13,425 nt of DNA from DASVAL01 sp035649575 (GCA_035649575.1 DASRJH010000116.1:1-13425); one strand, 5' to 3'; shown: positions 1-7,475, counted from the first letter of the stretch. Program-made: numbers and translations. The notes: generated by a model not told the origin, from the sequence alone.

Positions 1-100
1 CATCGCGGGCACGCTCGAAGCCGGCGGTCGCGTGACCGCCACCTGCGACGGGCTCTTCGTCGCCGTCAAGGAAGGGCATCCGGCGTTCCACCGCTGGTGA
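1..100 (+). CDS. PaaI-like hotdog thioesterase, C-terminal end (partial)
   Basis: Only the last 32 codons are present; the frame begins at base 2 and stops at TGA 98-100. The visible peptide runs GTLEAGGRVTATCDGLFVAV and ends in HPAFHRW. A late beta strand of the type T-A-x-x-x-G-L-F-V-x-V, followed by a short tail, is what the end of PaaI/YbgC-type hotdog-fold acyl-CoA thioesterases looks like. These enzymes hydrolyse acyl-CoA thioesters in the cytoplasm. The catalytic region lies outside the window, so the family call rests on the tail only. A GTG overlapping the stop (GTGA, 97-100) could couple translation to the downstream dehydratase. Confidence 0.5.
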   Translation, partial: IAGTLEAGGRVTATCDGLFVAVKEGHPAFHRW

Positions 101-126
101 TCACGTCCCCCCCACCGCTCCGCCTC

Positions 127-1137
127 ATGAACCCGACCGCCGAAAGCCCCTTGACCGCGCCGAGCGTCGAACAGATCCAGCTCGCGCGGCGCGAGCTCGG
201 CGCGCTCGTGCGCGAGACTCCGGCCTGGCAGTGGCAGGGTCATCGCATCGACCTGCAGAAGCCCGCGGGCTCCACGCCGTGGCTCAAGCTCGAGCTGTTC
301 CAGCACACGGGCTCGTTCAAGGTGCGCGGCGTCCTGCTCGCAATGCAGCGGCTGTCGGAGCAGCAGCGCAAGCGCGGCGTGACCGCGGTCAGCGCCGGCA
401 ACCACGCGATCGCCGTCGCTCATGCCGCGCGGTCGCTCGGCACGCACGCGAAGGTCGTGATGCCACAGACCGCCAACCGCGCGCGCATCGAAGCGAGCCG
501 CGCGTTTGGCGCCGAGGTCGTGCTCACGACCGACGTCGCGGCCGCGTTCGCGATGGCGAAGCAGATCGAGACCGACGAGGGCCGGTTCTTCGTGCATCCG
601 TTCGAGAGCGAAGCGATGGTGCAAGGAGCCGCCACGCTCGGCATGGAGTTCCTGCGGCAGACCGGACAGCTCGACGCGATGTTCGTGCCGATCGGCGGCG
701 GCGGGCTCGCCGCGGGCGTCGCCTGTGCGACGAAACAGCTGCAGCCGCGCTGTCGCGTGATCGGAGTCGAGCCCGCGGGCGCCGACACGATGCACCGCAG
801 TTTCGCCGCGGGCAGTCCGCAGCGCATCGCGGCGGTTGCGACGATCGCCGACAGTCTCGGCGCGCCGATGGCGCTGCCGTTCACGTTCGAGCTCTGTCGC
901 AAGCACCTCGACGAACTGGTCAAGATCGACGACGACGAGATGCGCCGCGCGATGTGGCTCCTGTTCGCCGATGCCAAGCTCGCCGTCGAGCCGGCCGGCG
1001 CCGCGACGACGGCCGCGATGTTGCAGCGCCGCGAGCGATTGCAGGGTCAGCGCATCGGGCTCATCGTCTGCGGCGCGAACGTCGATCACGAGTCGTTCGC
1101 CACGTGTCTGCGCGACGGCGCGCCGTCCACGGCCTAG
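127..1137 (+). CDS. Threonine/serine dehydratase (PLP fold type II)
   Basis: This is a pyridoxal-phosphate enzyme of the threonine/serine dehydratase and serine racemase group, which deaminates L-threonine or L-serine to a 2-oxo acid plus ammonia. From ATG 127 it has 336 residues. The PLP lysine lies in GSFKVRG (Lys65). SAGNHAIAVA (89-98) is the substrate and cofactor loop. The glycine-rich phosphate-binding loop PIGGGGLAAG is at 188-197, and VEPAGAA and CGANVD occur near the C-terminus. There is no C-terminal ACT regulatory domain, so it resembles the short catabolic or racemase-like enzymes rather than allosteric IlvA. An alternative GTG start at 97 overlaps the upstream stop and would add ten residues. 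I preferred ATG 127 because the extra residues look non-conserved; neither start has a clear Shine-Dalgarno. Substrate preference cannot be read from the sequence. The gene ends 3 bp from a convergent gene. Confidence 0.93.
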   Translation: MNPTAESPLTAPSVEQIQLARRELGALVRETPAWQWQGHRIDLQKPAGSTPWLKLELFQHTGSFKVRGVLLAMQRLSEQQRKRGVTAVSAGNHAIAVAHAARSLGTHAKVVMPQTANRARIEASRAFGAEVVLTTDVAAAFAMAKQIETDEGRFFVHPFESEAMVQGAATLGMEFLRQTGQLDAMFVPIGGGGLAAGVACATKQLQPRCRVIGVEPAGADTMHRSFAAGSPQRIAAVATIADSLGAPMALPFTFELCRKHLDELVKIDDDEMRRAMWLLFADAKLAVEPAGAATTAAMLQRRERLQGQRIGLIVCGANVDHESFATCLRDGAPSTA

Positions 1138-1140
1138 CCG

Positions 1141-1788
1141 CTACGAGCCGCCGGGCCGCACGACGAGATCGTCGAACGACGTGCACGCATCGGCCTTCGT
1201 CCACAGCCCGACGCCGCCGGCACCCGGGATTTCGCTGTCGGTCGCTTCGAGCAGCTTCACGCCATCGAGCCAGCAGGTGATGCGCACGCCTTTGTGTTCG
1301 ACCTCGATGCGATGCCAACCGGTCGGCGCCGCCTCGACGGTCGCGGTCGCGAGCTGCCGGCGCACTCCTCCCGTGACGACATACACGCGGAAGTTGTTCT
1401 CGAGCGGATTCCACCGGCAGAGGTAGTAGTTCTCGTCGTCCTGCACGCGCCATATGGGCCCGCCACCGCGATCGACGTCGCCGCGGTCGGCGCGCACGGC
1501 CACCGCGAGCTTGCCGTCGACGAACTTCTGGTCGTCGCTCCAGCAAATGTTGAAGCGATCCTGCGACTTGTGATTCGGCGCCACCATCGACATGACGTTC
1601 GGCGGCGACACGGCATGCGGATCCGCACGAGCCTGCCACGTCGCTCGCGGCCCTTCCCCACCCGTGCTCGAGAAGCGCCAATCCTCCGCCGCCGCGTCGA
1701 AACCGATCGCGCCCGGCGTCGGTCCGATCGACGAGGTGGAGTTGCAGGCGGCGAGGCAGAGGACGAGGACGGTCGTGGTGGCTTTCAT
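1141..1788 (-). CDS. Lipoprotein with LamG/DUF1080-like jelly-roll domain
   Basis: A 215-residue protein starting MKATTTVLVLCLAAC. The lipobox LAAC (12-15) predicts cleavage before Cys15 and lipid anchoring. The rest (about 29-212) looks like one concanavalin/LamG-type beta sandwich. Its strand pattern includes FNICWSDDQKFVDGKLAVAV, YYLCRWNPLENNFRVYVV, GWHRIEVEHKGVRITCWLDG and a closing GGVGLWTKADACTSFDDLVV. That order matches the 3-keto-disaccharide hydrolase/DUF1080 type of domain, common in planctomycetes. I see no obvious catalytic residue set, so binding of a glycan or polymer is as likely as hydrolysis. The start lies 25 bp after the dihydrouridine synthase stop, suggesting co-transcription. 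The stop (TAG, 1143-1141) is 3 bp from the convergent dehydratase stop. Confidence 0.82.
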   Translation of the reverse strand: MKATTTVLVLCLAACNSTSSIGPTPGAIGFDAAAEDWRFSSTGGEGPRATWQARADPHAVSPPNVMSMVAPNHKSQDRFNICWSDDQKFVDGKLAVAVRADRGDVDRGGGPIWRVQDDENYYLCRWNPLENNFRVYVVTGGVRRQLATATVEAAPTGWHRIEVEHKGVRITCWLDGVKLLEATDSEIPGAGGVGLWTKADACTSFDDLVVRPGGS

Positions 1789-1813
1789 CTCGGCGGCAGG
1801 ATAGCCCGGATCT

Positions 1814-2881
1814 CTACTCGCTGCAGCTCGCGATGGCCGGTGCCACGGCGTCGGCGGGCTCGAGCTCGCGCCGCACGCCCTCGTCGTGACGATCGGCGAA
1901 CACCTCGTCGACGAGCCGCACGAAGTCCTCGGGACCGCGCATCGTCACGAGCCGTTCGCGCGCCCACACGGGATCGCGATGGTATTGCCCGTACTTGATC
2001 GCGTGCATGCGCACGTGCGGCAGCGCGTTCCGTTCACCGCCGTAGCAAGGGACTGCGAGCTGCCAGTGCCGCAACAGAGCGTCGCGCTGCAGTGCCGAAG
2101 TGGGCCGCAGCGCCTTGCGGCCCGCGAGCAGCGCCTCGATCTGGCCGAACACGAACGGGTTGCCGATGCAACCGCGCGCCATCGTCACGCCGTTCACAGA
2201 GGTCTCGCGCAGCATCGCGACCGCGTCGAACGGCGAGAACAGATCGCCGCTGCCGAGCACGCAGAAGTCGCCGAGGTGACGCTTCACGCGCGCGAGGAAC
2301 GGCCAACGGCTCGGCCCCACGTACTTCTGCTCCACGGTGCGCGGGTGCACGGTGACCGCGGTCACGCCGCGCGACACGGCGCCTTCGAGGATCGTGAAGA
2401 AACGCGCTTCGGCTTCGGGGGAATCGTCGGAGCCGCGCCGCATCTTGACCGTCACTGGCACGTCGCCCGCGACGGCCTGCAGCACCGCGTCGACCATCGC
2501 GAGCGCCTGGTCGGCATCTTGCAGCAGCCAACCGCCGCGGCGGCGGCCGAGGACCTTGTTGACGGGGCAGCCGAAGTTGAGATCGACGACGTCGTAGCCG
2601 CCGCGCACGAGCTCACGCGCCGCGGCGCCGAACGTCTCGGGCGCGCTGCCCATGAGCTGGCCGCCGATCGGGTGATCGACTTCGGGAACCGACAGGATGC
2701 GCCGCTGCAGCTTGCCGCGCTTCAACACGTGCTCGTCGAGCACGACCTCGTTGAGTGCGTAGGCTGCCCCGTGCTCGCGCGCGACGGTGCGCATCGCGAG
2801 GTCGGAGTAGCCGCTCAGCGCCGCCTGCACGGCCGGCATGCCGATGCGGACTCGTCCGATCGAGAGAGGGGCGAACTGCAT
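1814..2881 (-). CDS. tRNA-dihydrouridine synthase family protein
   Basis: A 355-residue FMN enzyme that reduces uridine to dihydrouridine in the D-loop of tRNA, using NAD(P)H. It reads as the usual TIM-barrel followed by a helical domain. MPAVQAALSGYSD (15-27) is a variant of the usual N-terminal AP-M-x-G-x-T/S-D. LNFGCPVNKVLGRRRGG (101-117) carries the catalytic Cys105. VKMRRG contains FMN-binding Lys147, TVHPRT contains His179, and GSGDL (210-214) and ARGCIGNPFVF (235-245) form the phosphate-binding loops. The C-terminal helical region has the HVRMHAIKY segment. The motif spelling departs from the textbook DusA, DusB and DusC versions (NFGCP, RRRGGWLL, GSGDL, ARGCIGNP), so I do not assign a subfamily or target position. 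ATG 2881 was chosen because the family begins there; the same frame stays open upstream without family similarity. No clear Shine-Dalgarno is seen. Confidence 0.92.
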   Translation of the reverse strand: MQFAPLSIGRVRIGMPAVQAALSGYSDLAMRTVAREHGAAYALNEVVLDEHVLKRGKLQRRILSVPEVDHPIGGQLMGSAPETFGAAARELVRGGYDVVDLNFGCPVNKVLGRRRGGWLLQDADQALAMVDAVLQAVAGDVPVTVKMRRGSDDSPEAEARFFTILEGAVSRGVTAVTVHPRTVEQKYVGPSRWPFLARVKRHLGDFCVLGSGDLFSPFDAVAMLRETSVNGVTMARGCIGNPFVFGQIEALLAGRKALRPTSALQRDALLRHWQLAVPCYGGERNALPHVRMHAIKYGQYHRDPVWARERLVTMRGPEDFVRLVDEVFADRHDEGVRRELEPADAVAPAIASCSE

Positions 2882-3045
2882 GCGCGCAGCGTGCCGCAAG
2901 GGGACCGACAGGTAAAGCGCGCTTCGCACCACCGGCCATCGTCGAGCTGAACGACACCAGCGGCAGCTTCGAGAGAGGGCTCGAGCGCGGCGCGCGACAG
3001 CAGCGGAACGAAGCGAGGTGCCTGCGCACTGCGCGCGCCCGTGCA

Positions 3046-4863
3046 TCAGCCGCCCGTGGTCACACCGAGCGACGCGCGCTTCAGGAACAACACCGCGAAG
3101 CACGTCGCGTCGAGCAGCAGCCCCCTCTCGTGCTCGGTGCGGAAGGCGCCACTGCGGCCCTGCTGCGCCAGCAGCTGCAGCGCGCCTTCGTAGTACCAGT
3201 CGCGACCCTGGATGCGCGCCACGCCGGCCAGCTCGCACGTGCGCTCGAGACCGTAGAGGTAGTAGTACCAGCTGTCGTCGGCGCGATCGACGAAGCCCGG
3301 GTTGCTGCGCACGTGGAACTCCGCCGCCAGCCACGCGAACCCCGCGTCGATCGCCGCGTTGATCTTCGGCATCACGTCGGCCTTGGCGAGGCCCGCCTGC
3401 AGCAGGCCGGCGCGCGCGATCACGAGACCACCGGTGCCGGCCGTCGTCATCGACCCGTAGGCGGGACGATCGGGCAGCTGGTAGGCGAAGCCGCGCGCCG
3501 GCACCACGAGGCCGCCCACAGCGCGCGTCCTGCCATTGTCGCTGTCGCTGTTGGCGCGCAGGTCGCGGTAGCGGGTCAACGACAACTTCAACTCGCGGTC
3601 GTTCGCGGCATCCTGCACTTCCATCAGGTGCGTCGCCGCGGCGCGCCACCTGGTCGACGGCACCTCGAGCTGGCACAGCTGGGCCGCGAACAGACCGAGC
3701 AGCCCGTACTGCGTCACCGAGTTGTCGAAGCGCGGACCCGCGGTGTAGTTGAAGCGCAGCCGGTAGCCCGCATCGACGCGCGTGTCGAGGTTCTTCATCA
3801 GACTCTCGAGCCACTGCGCGGCGAGCTCCTTGTCCGCGGCGGCGAGCACGCGCGGCTTCGGCGCGCTCAGCGCTCCCGATCGCAGCATCTCGGCCTCGTT
3901 GGGCGGCGCATGGCGCGCGGCCATCGCCATCAGCGCCACACCGAGCGAGTAGGTGTCGACTAGGACGCGGCCCCGTAACTCGTCGAACGCAGCGGCGACG
4001 ATGGGATCCGCAGCGGGAACGTCCGCATGCAACAGGGTCAGCAGCGCCAACGCGATGCGCCCGGAACCATAGCTGCGTGCCCCGTCCTCCTGGTCCTTCA
4101 TGTGCGGGCGGCCGAGGTCCTTCAGCTCGCGCTTGAGCCAGTTCACACCGTCGGCGATCGCCTTCGCGACATCCTCGCGGAACGCGGTGTCCTGGTTCTC
4201 GTGCACGCCGGCGAGGTCCCACTCGTCGGTGATCACGAGCTTGCGGAACCGACCCTTGTCCTCTTCGAACACGAGCGTCATCTCGGCGCGGAACAAACGC
4301 ACGACGCCGGCTCCGGCGTCCCAGGTGCGTGTCACGGTCACCGTGCCGCGCGCCGAGCGGCGGCACAGCGGGCGCACGAAGCGCTGCAGCGCCGCCTTCG
4401 CCTCGCCGGGGCGCTGCTCGGGATCGGCGCTTGCGACCTCGAGCGTGAACGACTGGCGCCCTTCGGCGTCGGGCGCCTCGACGCGTCCCGTGAGCACGAG
4501 GTCGCCGAACGGCAAGAGGCGCAGGTAGCGCGATCGCACAGTCGTCGAGAGGCGCAGGTCGCAGGCCACGGCGCGCAGCACGTCGCGAAGGTCGCGCGGC
4601 TCGTCGCCGATCGCACGCTGGTCCGGAGTGAACTCGCCTTGGCACAACCACGGTGCCGGCACGAGGCGCGGCAGGAATCCCGCCGGCACCGCGTCCTTTG
4701 CCTCGAGCTTCGCCACCGCCGCCTGCGAGTCCGCAACGACGCTGTGGGCTGTCGCCTTGCGCCGGTACTCGGCCGCGCCGCGCTCGGGCAGACGCCAGGC
4801 CGGATCCTGCGCCGCGACCGGGACCGTGAGCGCGAGGTAGAGCCAAGCGGAACGCAGCGACAT
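3046..4863 (-). CDS. Exported prenyltransferase/squalene-oxidase-like alpha/alpha toroid protein
   Basis: A 605-residue protein with an N-terminal signal peptide (MSLRSAWLYLALTVPVAA, probable cleavage before QD at 19-20). The first third (about 30-210) is rich in strand-like stretches and resembles no domain I can name. The rest, from about 225, has repeated amphipathic helices typical of terpenoid-cyclase-like toroids. Examples are VNWLKREL, a paired TYSLGVALMAMAA and NSVTQYGLLGLFAAQ, and GTGGLVIARAGLLQAG. The C-terminal block has DSWYYYLYGLERTCELAG (530-547), GRDWYYEGALQLLAQQ, and finally DATCFAVLFLKRA. This Y-Y-L-Y-x-L-E-R / D-W-Y / A-L-F-L-K-R-A ending is one I know from planctomycete exported proteins annotated as prenyltransferase/squalene oxidase repeat proteins. 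The Asp-rich cyclase motif (DxDD) is absent, so terpene cyclisation is unlikely; a binding or scaffold role is an inference. An in-frame ATG at 4875 is an alternative start. The dihydrouridine synthase follows 164 bp downstream; that gap holds no evident gene. Confidence 0.82.
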   Translation of the reverse strand: MSLRSAWLYLALTVPVAAQDPAWRLPERGAAEYRRKATAHSVVADSQAAVAKLEAKDAVPAGFLPRLVPAPWLCQGEFTPDQRAIGDEPRDLRDVLRAVACDLRLSTTVRSRYLRLLPFGDLVLTGRVEAPDAEGRQSFTLEVASADPEQRPGEAKAALQRFVRPLCRRSARGTVTVTRTWDAGAGVVRLFRAEMTLVFEEDKGRFRKLVITDEWDLAGVHENQDTAFREDVAKAIADGVNWLKRELKDLGRPHMKDQEDGARSYGSGRIALALLTLLHADVPAADPIVAAAFDELRGRVLVDTYSLGVALMAMAARHAPPNEAEMLRSGALSAPKPRVLAAADKELAAQWLESLMKNLDTRVDAGYRLRFNYTAGPRFDNSVTQYGLLGLFAAQLCQLEVPSTRWRAAATHLMEVQDAANDRELKLSLTRYRDLRANSDSDNGRTRAVGGLVVPARGFAYQLPDRPAYGSMTTAGTGGLVIARAGLLQAGLAKADVMPKINAAIDAGFAWLAAEFHVRSNPGFVDRADDSWYYYLYGLERTCELAGVARIQGRDWYYEGALQLLAQQGRSGAFRTEHERGLLLDATCFAVLFLKRASLGVTTGG

Positions 4864-4967
4864 GGGCGCGATCATGCTGGGTCCGAGGAGGCTGTGGAAG
4901 GGGCGCACGGCTCTCGGTAGCGCGAAGGGACCGAGAAGACGCTGCCGTGACGCCGTCGGCGCCACCG

Positions 4968-5240
4968 TCACCGATTGCGCGACAGCTGCTCGAGGACCTT
5001 CGCGACCACCTTCGGTTCGATGTCGAGCACGACGACTGCATCGTCGGCGCCGCGGACCTCGATCTCTCTCGGTAGAACCGGACCGTTGTAATTCGTGTCG
5101 ACGACCACACGCTCGATCAACAGGATGGCCTTGAACCTGCCCGGCCCCGAGACCGGGATCGTGCCCACAGCGCGCGCGTCGGCGAGCACGCCGCGGCTGC
5201 CATCCATGAGCACGTTCAAGGCGCTGCGGCACGTCTCCAC
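4968..5240 (-). CDS. Hypothetical small protein, possibly the 3' half of a frameshifted gene
   Basis: A 90-residue frame beginning with GTG 5240 and ending at TGA 4970-4968. The part from about residue 28 looks genuinely coding: alternating hydrophobic and charged strands (FKAILLIERVVVDTNYNG, REIEVRGADDAVVVLDIEP) and a final amphipathic helix (KVVAKVLEQL), with mostly G/C third positions. I recognise no family. A stop closes this frame just upstream of the GTG. Immediately before it, in another frame, lies a second coding-like stretch (5216-5395), so the real gene may have been about 140 residues and lost one base. It precedes the exported toroid protein on the same strand with a 104 bp gap. 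Confidence 0.45.
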   Translation of the reverse strand: METCRSALNVLMDGSRGVLADARAVGTIPVSGPGRFKAILLIERVVVDTNYNGPVLPREIEVRGADDAVVVLDIEPKVVAKVLEQLSRNR

Positions 5241-5395
5241 GCTCGGCTGTGGTCACCGGCACGGCGAAGGCAGACGCGCTCCTCCTGCTCGCCGAGGAAG
5301 CACGGTTCGAGCCGCACTTCGACGCGGAGACCGGCGAAGCACTCGGCGATCGCAGGCGCGAGTCGCTCGAAGGACGGGTCGACCTTGGCGATCAC
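5216..5395 (-). CDS. Hypothetical small frame, possibly the 5' half of a frameshifted gene
   Basis: From GTG 5395 this frame gives 59 residues: an amphipathic helix and strand (DPSFERLAPAIAECFAGLRV), then EVRLEPCFLGEQEERVCLRR, then a low-quality tail that stops at TGA 5218-5216. A GAGG lies about 3-6 bases before the GTG and could serve as a weak ribosome site. The first ~45 residues look coding and the tail does not, as expected if a base was lost and reading ran out of frame. The better-looking continuation is the frame ending at 4968. The open frame extends upstream to 5452, but that part has no coding character and would run into the start of the divergent membrane protein gene. No family recognised. 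Confidence 0.35.
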   Translation of the reverse strand: MIAKVDPSFERLAPAIAECFAGLRVEVRLEPCFLGEQEERVCLRRAGDHSRAWRRAAAP

Positions 5396-5462
5396 CGACC
5401 TCGGCGAACTGAGTGACGTTGGCGAGACGCAGGGGGGCGCACCTTGCGGCACTCTGCTTGCC

Positions 5463-6215
5463 GTGATCGTCTCCGCGGCTCCTGCCTTCGTGCACTACCT
5501 GCCGATCGCGACGACGGCGCTGTCCGCCGCGTTCCTCGTCGCGCTGCTGCGGCACGGTCGACTGCGCTCGTTCCCGCCGCACCTCGCCTGGTGGTCGGCC
5601 GGCGTCCTCGCTTATGGCGCCGGCACGGCGCTCGAGTCGGCGATCACGCTGTTCGGCAACTCCTCGGAACTGACGCGGTGGTGGTATGTCGCAGGCGCGC
5701 TGTTCGGCGGTTATCCGCTCGCGACCGGCAGCGTCTACTTGTTGTGCCGCCGGCGCGTCGCGCACGCGCTGACGGCGGTCAGTAGCGCGATCGTCGTCGC
5801 GCTGTCGGTCGCGGTGCTGCTGTCGCCGCTCGACCTTGCGCAGCTCGAGCCGCACCGGCCATCGGGTGCGGTTCTGGGCTGGCGTTGGATCCGACTGTGC
5901 ACACCCGCGGTGAACCTCTACGCGGCCGCGTTCCTCGTCGGCGGTGCTCTGGTCTCGGCGGTGCGCTTCTGGCTCATGGCACCGGCGCCTGGCGCGGGCG
6001 AGCGTGCGGCGGGAACGGCGCTGATCGCGTTCGGTGGCGTGCTGCCGGGCATCGGCGGCGCGATGGCGAAAGCGGGTGTCGTCGAGGGACTCTACGTCGG
6101 CGAGCTCGTCGGGATCGTCGCGATCTGGGCCGGCCACTCGATGTGCCGGCGCGCGGCGGCAGGGCCCGAACCTCGTGCTGCGGTGGAGTTGGTCCGCGAC
6201 TGGAAGCCTGGCTAG
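5463..6215 (+). CDS. Seven-helix integral membrane protein of unknown function
   Basis: With GTG 5463 as start the protein has 250 residues and seven hydrophobic segments, at about 10-30, 41-64, 73-95, 102-121, 144-170, 181-201 and 208-228. Short loops and arginine clusters (RHGRLR, CRRR, CRRAAA) are consistent with cytoplasmic loops and tail. Helix 3 reads WWYVAGALFGGYPLATGSVY. The layout recalls the seven-helix sensor regions found ahead of signalling domains, but no signalling domain follows: the C-terminus is a ~20-residue tail. The frame is open back to a TTG at 5385, but the peptide before 5463 has no hydrophobic or conserved character. A GGGGGG run (5431-5436) lies upstream, though rather far to be the ribosome site. 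It is divergent from the small frame starting at 5395, leaving 67 bp for promoters. Confidence 0.72.
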   Translation: MIVSAAPAFVHYLPIATTALSAAFLVALLRHGRLRSFPPHLAWWSAGVLAYGAGTALESAITLFGNSSELTRWWYVAGALFGGYPLATGSVYLLCRRRVAHALTAVSSAIVVALSVAVLLSPLDLAQLEPHRPSGAVLGWRWIRLCTPAVNLYAAAFLVGGALVSAVRFWLMAPAPGAGERAAGTALIAFGGVLPGIGGAMAKAGVVEGLYVGELVGIVAIWAGHSMCRRAAAGPEPRAAVELVRDWKPG

Positions 6216-6338
6216 ACCAAGGGCGTCAGCGCTTCGCTTTCACGGTGGCGCGGTGACCGGCACGACCTGCGGCTCCAGCACCGCATTCGCGGCAATGTTC
6301 CATTACGCACGCGCCCCGGTCGGCCCGTAGAGACCACC

Positions 6339-6361
6339 ATCTCCCGCAGCCCGCGGGAGGT
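6339..6361 (+). other. Hairpin in the leader of the TPR gene
   Basis: CTCCCGC (6341-6347) pairs perfectly with GCGGGAG (6353-6359) around a five-base loop. One G-U and one A-U pair extend it to nine pairs. It sits 17 bases upstream of the ATG at 6379 and just before the Shine-Dalgarno. There is no U-tract after it, so it is not a classical intrinsic terminator. It could be a 5' leader stabiliser, a translation modulator, or a weak end for the upstream membrane-protein transcript. Confidence 0.5.
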
Positions 6362-6368
6362 TCTCCCC

Positions 6369-6373
6369 GGAGG
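6369..6373 (+). promoter_or_regulatory. Strong Shine-Dalgarno for the TPR protein
   Basis: A perfect GGAGG with five bases between it and ATG 6379. It fixes the start of this gene and is the clearest ribosome site in the window; most other starts here have weak or no such site. Confidence 0.8.
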
Positions 6374-6378
6374 TCCCG

Positions 6379-7383
6379 ATGCGTCTCTCGTTGTCCCGTG
6401 CGCTGGCCCTCGCTGCGCTTTCCCCGTTCCTCTTCGCCCAGGATGCCGCCACCGCCGATCTGGCCAAGCTGCGCAAGGAAGCCAACGCCGCGCTGCAGGC
6501 GAAGGACTTCGAGACCGCCGCGGCGACCTTCAAGAAGATCACCACCGCCGATCCGAAGGACGGCCAGGCCTGGCAGCTGCTCGGCTACTCGCTGCACATC
6601 GCCGGCAAGCTCGACGAGGCGCTGCCCGCGCACACGAAGGCGGCCGAGTTCCCGAAGTTCGCTGGCGTGGCGACATACAACATCGCCTGCGTGCACGCGC
6701 TGAAGGGCAACGCCGACGAGGCGTTCGCCTGGCTCGAGAAGTGCGTCGCGGGCGGCTTCGCCGACGTCGATCAGCTGAACGGCGACGAAGACCTCAAGGC
6801 GCTCCGCAGCGACCCGCGCTACGCCAAGATCGAGGCCGCGATGAAGGCGAAGGGCGGCGCTGCGACCGCCTTCGTGTACGAGAAGTGCGTCGACCGCAAG
6901 AGCGCGCGCATCGCCTGGTTCATCAAGCGCACCGCACCGGGCGAGATCGCGGTCGACTGGTCGCCGCTGCCGTGGCGCGCCGAGTTCGGCGAGCAGCTGA
7001 AGACCGGCAAGGTCACGGGCCAGAAGTGGCGTCTCGGCTCCGAATTCTGGACGCGCATCGACACATCGCTCGACCTCAAGTTCGGCGGCACGGTGGTGCC
7101 GGCGGGCTACTACTACCTGACGCTCGAGCAGAAGAACGCCGACACGATCGTGCTCGCGTTCCACGACCCGGTCGCGGTCCGCAAGGCGAAGCTCGACGCG
7201 GCCATGGCGGCGAAGCTCGGCGGCGGCATCGAAGTCGCGATGAAGCACACGACCGGCGACAAGGTTGCACAGGAGCTGACGTTCACGCTCGCGATGAACG
7301 ACGGCAGCAAGACCGAGGGTGAGCTCGGCATCCGCTTCGGCGACCACACGCTCGTCGCACCGTTCGCGGTCAAGATCGAGTGA
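6379..7383 (+). CDS. Exported TPR protein with DUF2911-like C-terminal domain
   Basis: A 334-residue protein with a signal peptide (MRLSLSRALALAALSPFLFA, cleavage probably before QD at 21-22). About three tetratricopeptide-type helix pairs follow: 27-60 (ANAALQAKDFETAAATFKK), 63-96 (AWQLLGYSLHIAGKLDEAL) and 97-127 (ATYNIACVHALKGNADEAFA). They close with DEDLKALRSDPRYAKI (137-151), the usual ending of such arrays. The C-terminal half (about 170-334) is beta-rich and contains FGGTVVPAGYYYLTLEQ and a final GDHTLVAPFAVKI. That fits DUF2911, a domain of exported bacterial proteins with no established reaction. TPRs normally bind other proteins, so a periplasmic or surface assembly role is plausible but inferred. 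Translation start is fixed by the GGAGG at 6369. A small minus-strand frame may overlap its last bases. Confidence 0.88.
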   Translation: MRLSLSRALALAALSPFLFAQDAATADLAKLRKEANAALQAKDFETAAATFKKITTADPKDGQAWQLLGYSLHIAGKLDEALPAHTKAAEFPKFAGVATYNIACVHALKGNADEAFAWLEKCVAGGFADVDQLNGDEDLKALRSDPRYAKIEAAMKAKGGAATAFVYEKCVDRKSARIAWFIKRTAPGEIAVDWSPLPWRAEFGEQLKTGKVTGQKWRLGSEFWTRIDTSLDLKFGGTVVPAGYYYLTLEQKNADTIVLAFHDPVAVRKAKLDAAMAAKLGGGIEVAMKHTTGDKVAQELTFTLAMNDGSKTEGELGIRFGDHTLVAPFAVKIE

Positions 7384-7475
7384 CGACCGCGGCAGCTCCC
7401 GAGAGTGTCTGCTCGCAACTGATCTGCACAACCTCACGCAGCAGATGCCTGGCCCCGGCGATCTGCCCCGCAATC

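Noticed and set aside
2882..3045. Gap between the toroid protein and the dihydrouridine synthase as a possible extra small gene
   Set aside because: Frames through it give only Arg/Ser/Ala-rich peptides without a start signal or recognisable pattern.
1814..5110. Continuous 1098-codon minus-strand open frame
   Set aside because: Only its last 355 codons (from 2881) are a real gene. Upstream it is an Arg/Ala/Gly-rich shadow of the toroid protein gene, which lies in another frame, and it would need two unrelated proteins fused.
6216..6338. Possible Cys-rich small protein on the minus strand (HCRECG)
   Set aside because: A two-cysteine coincidence in a short frame with no start signal, no further metal-binding residues and no coding bias.
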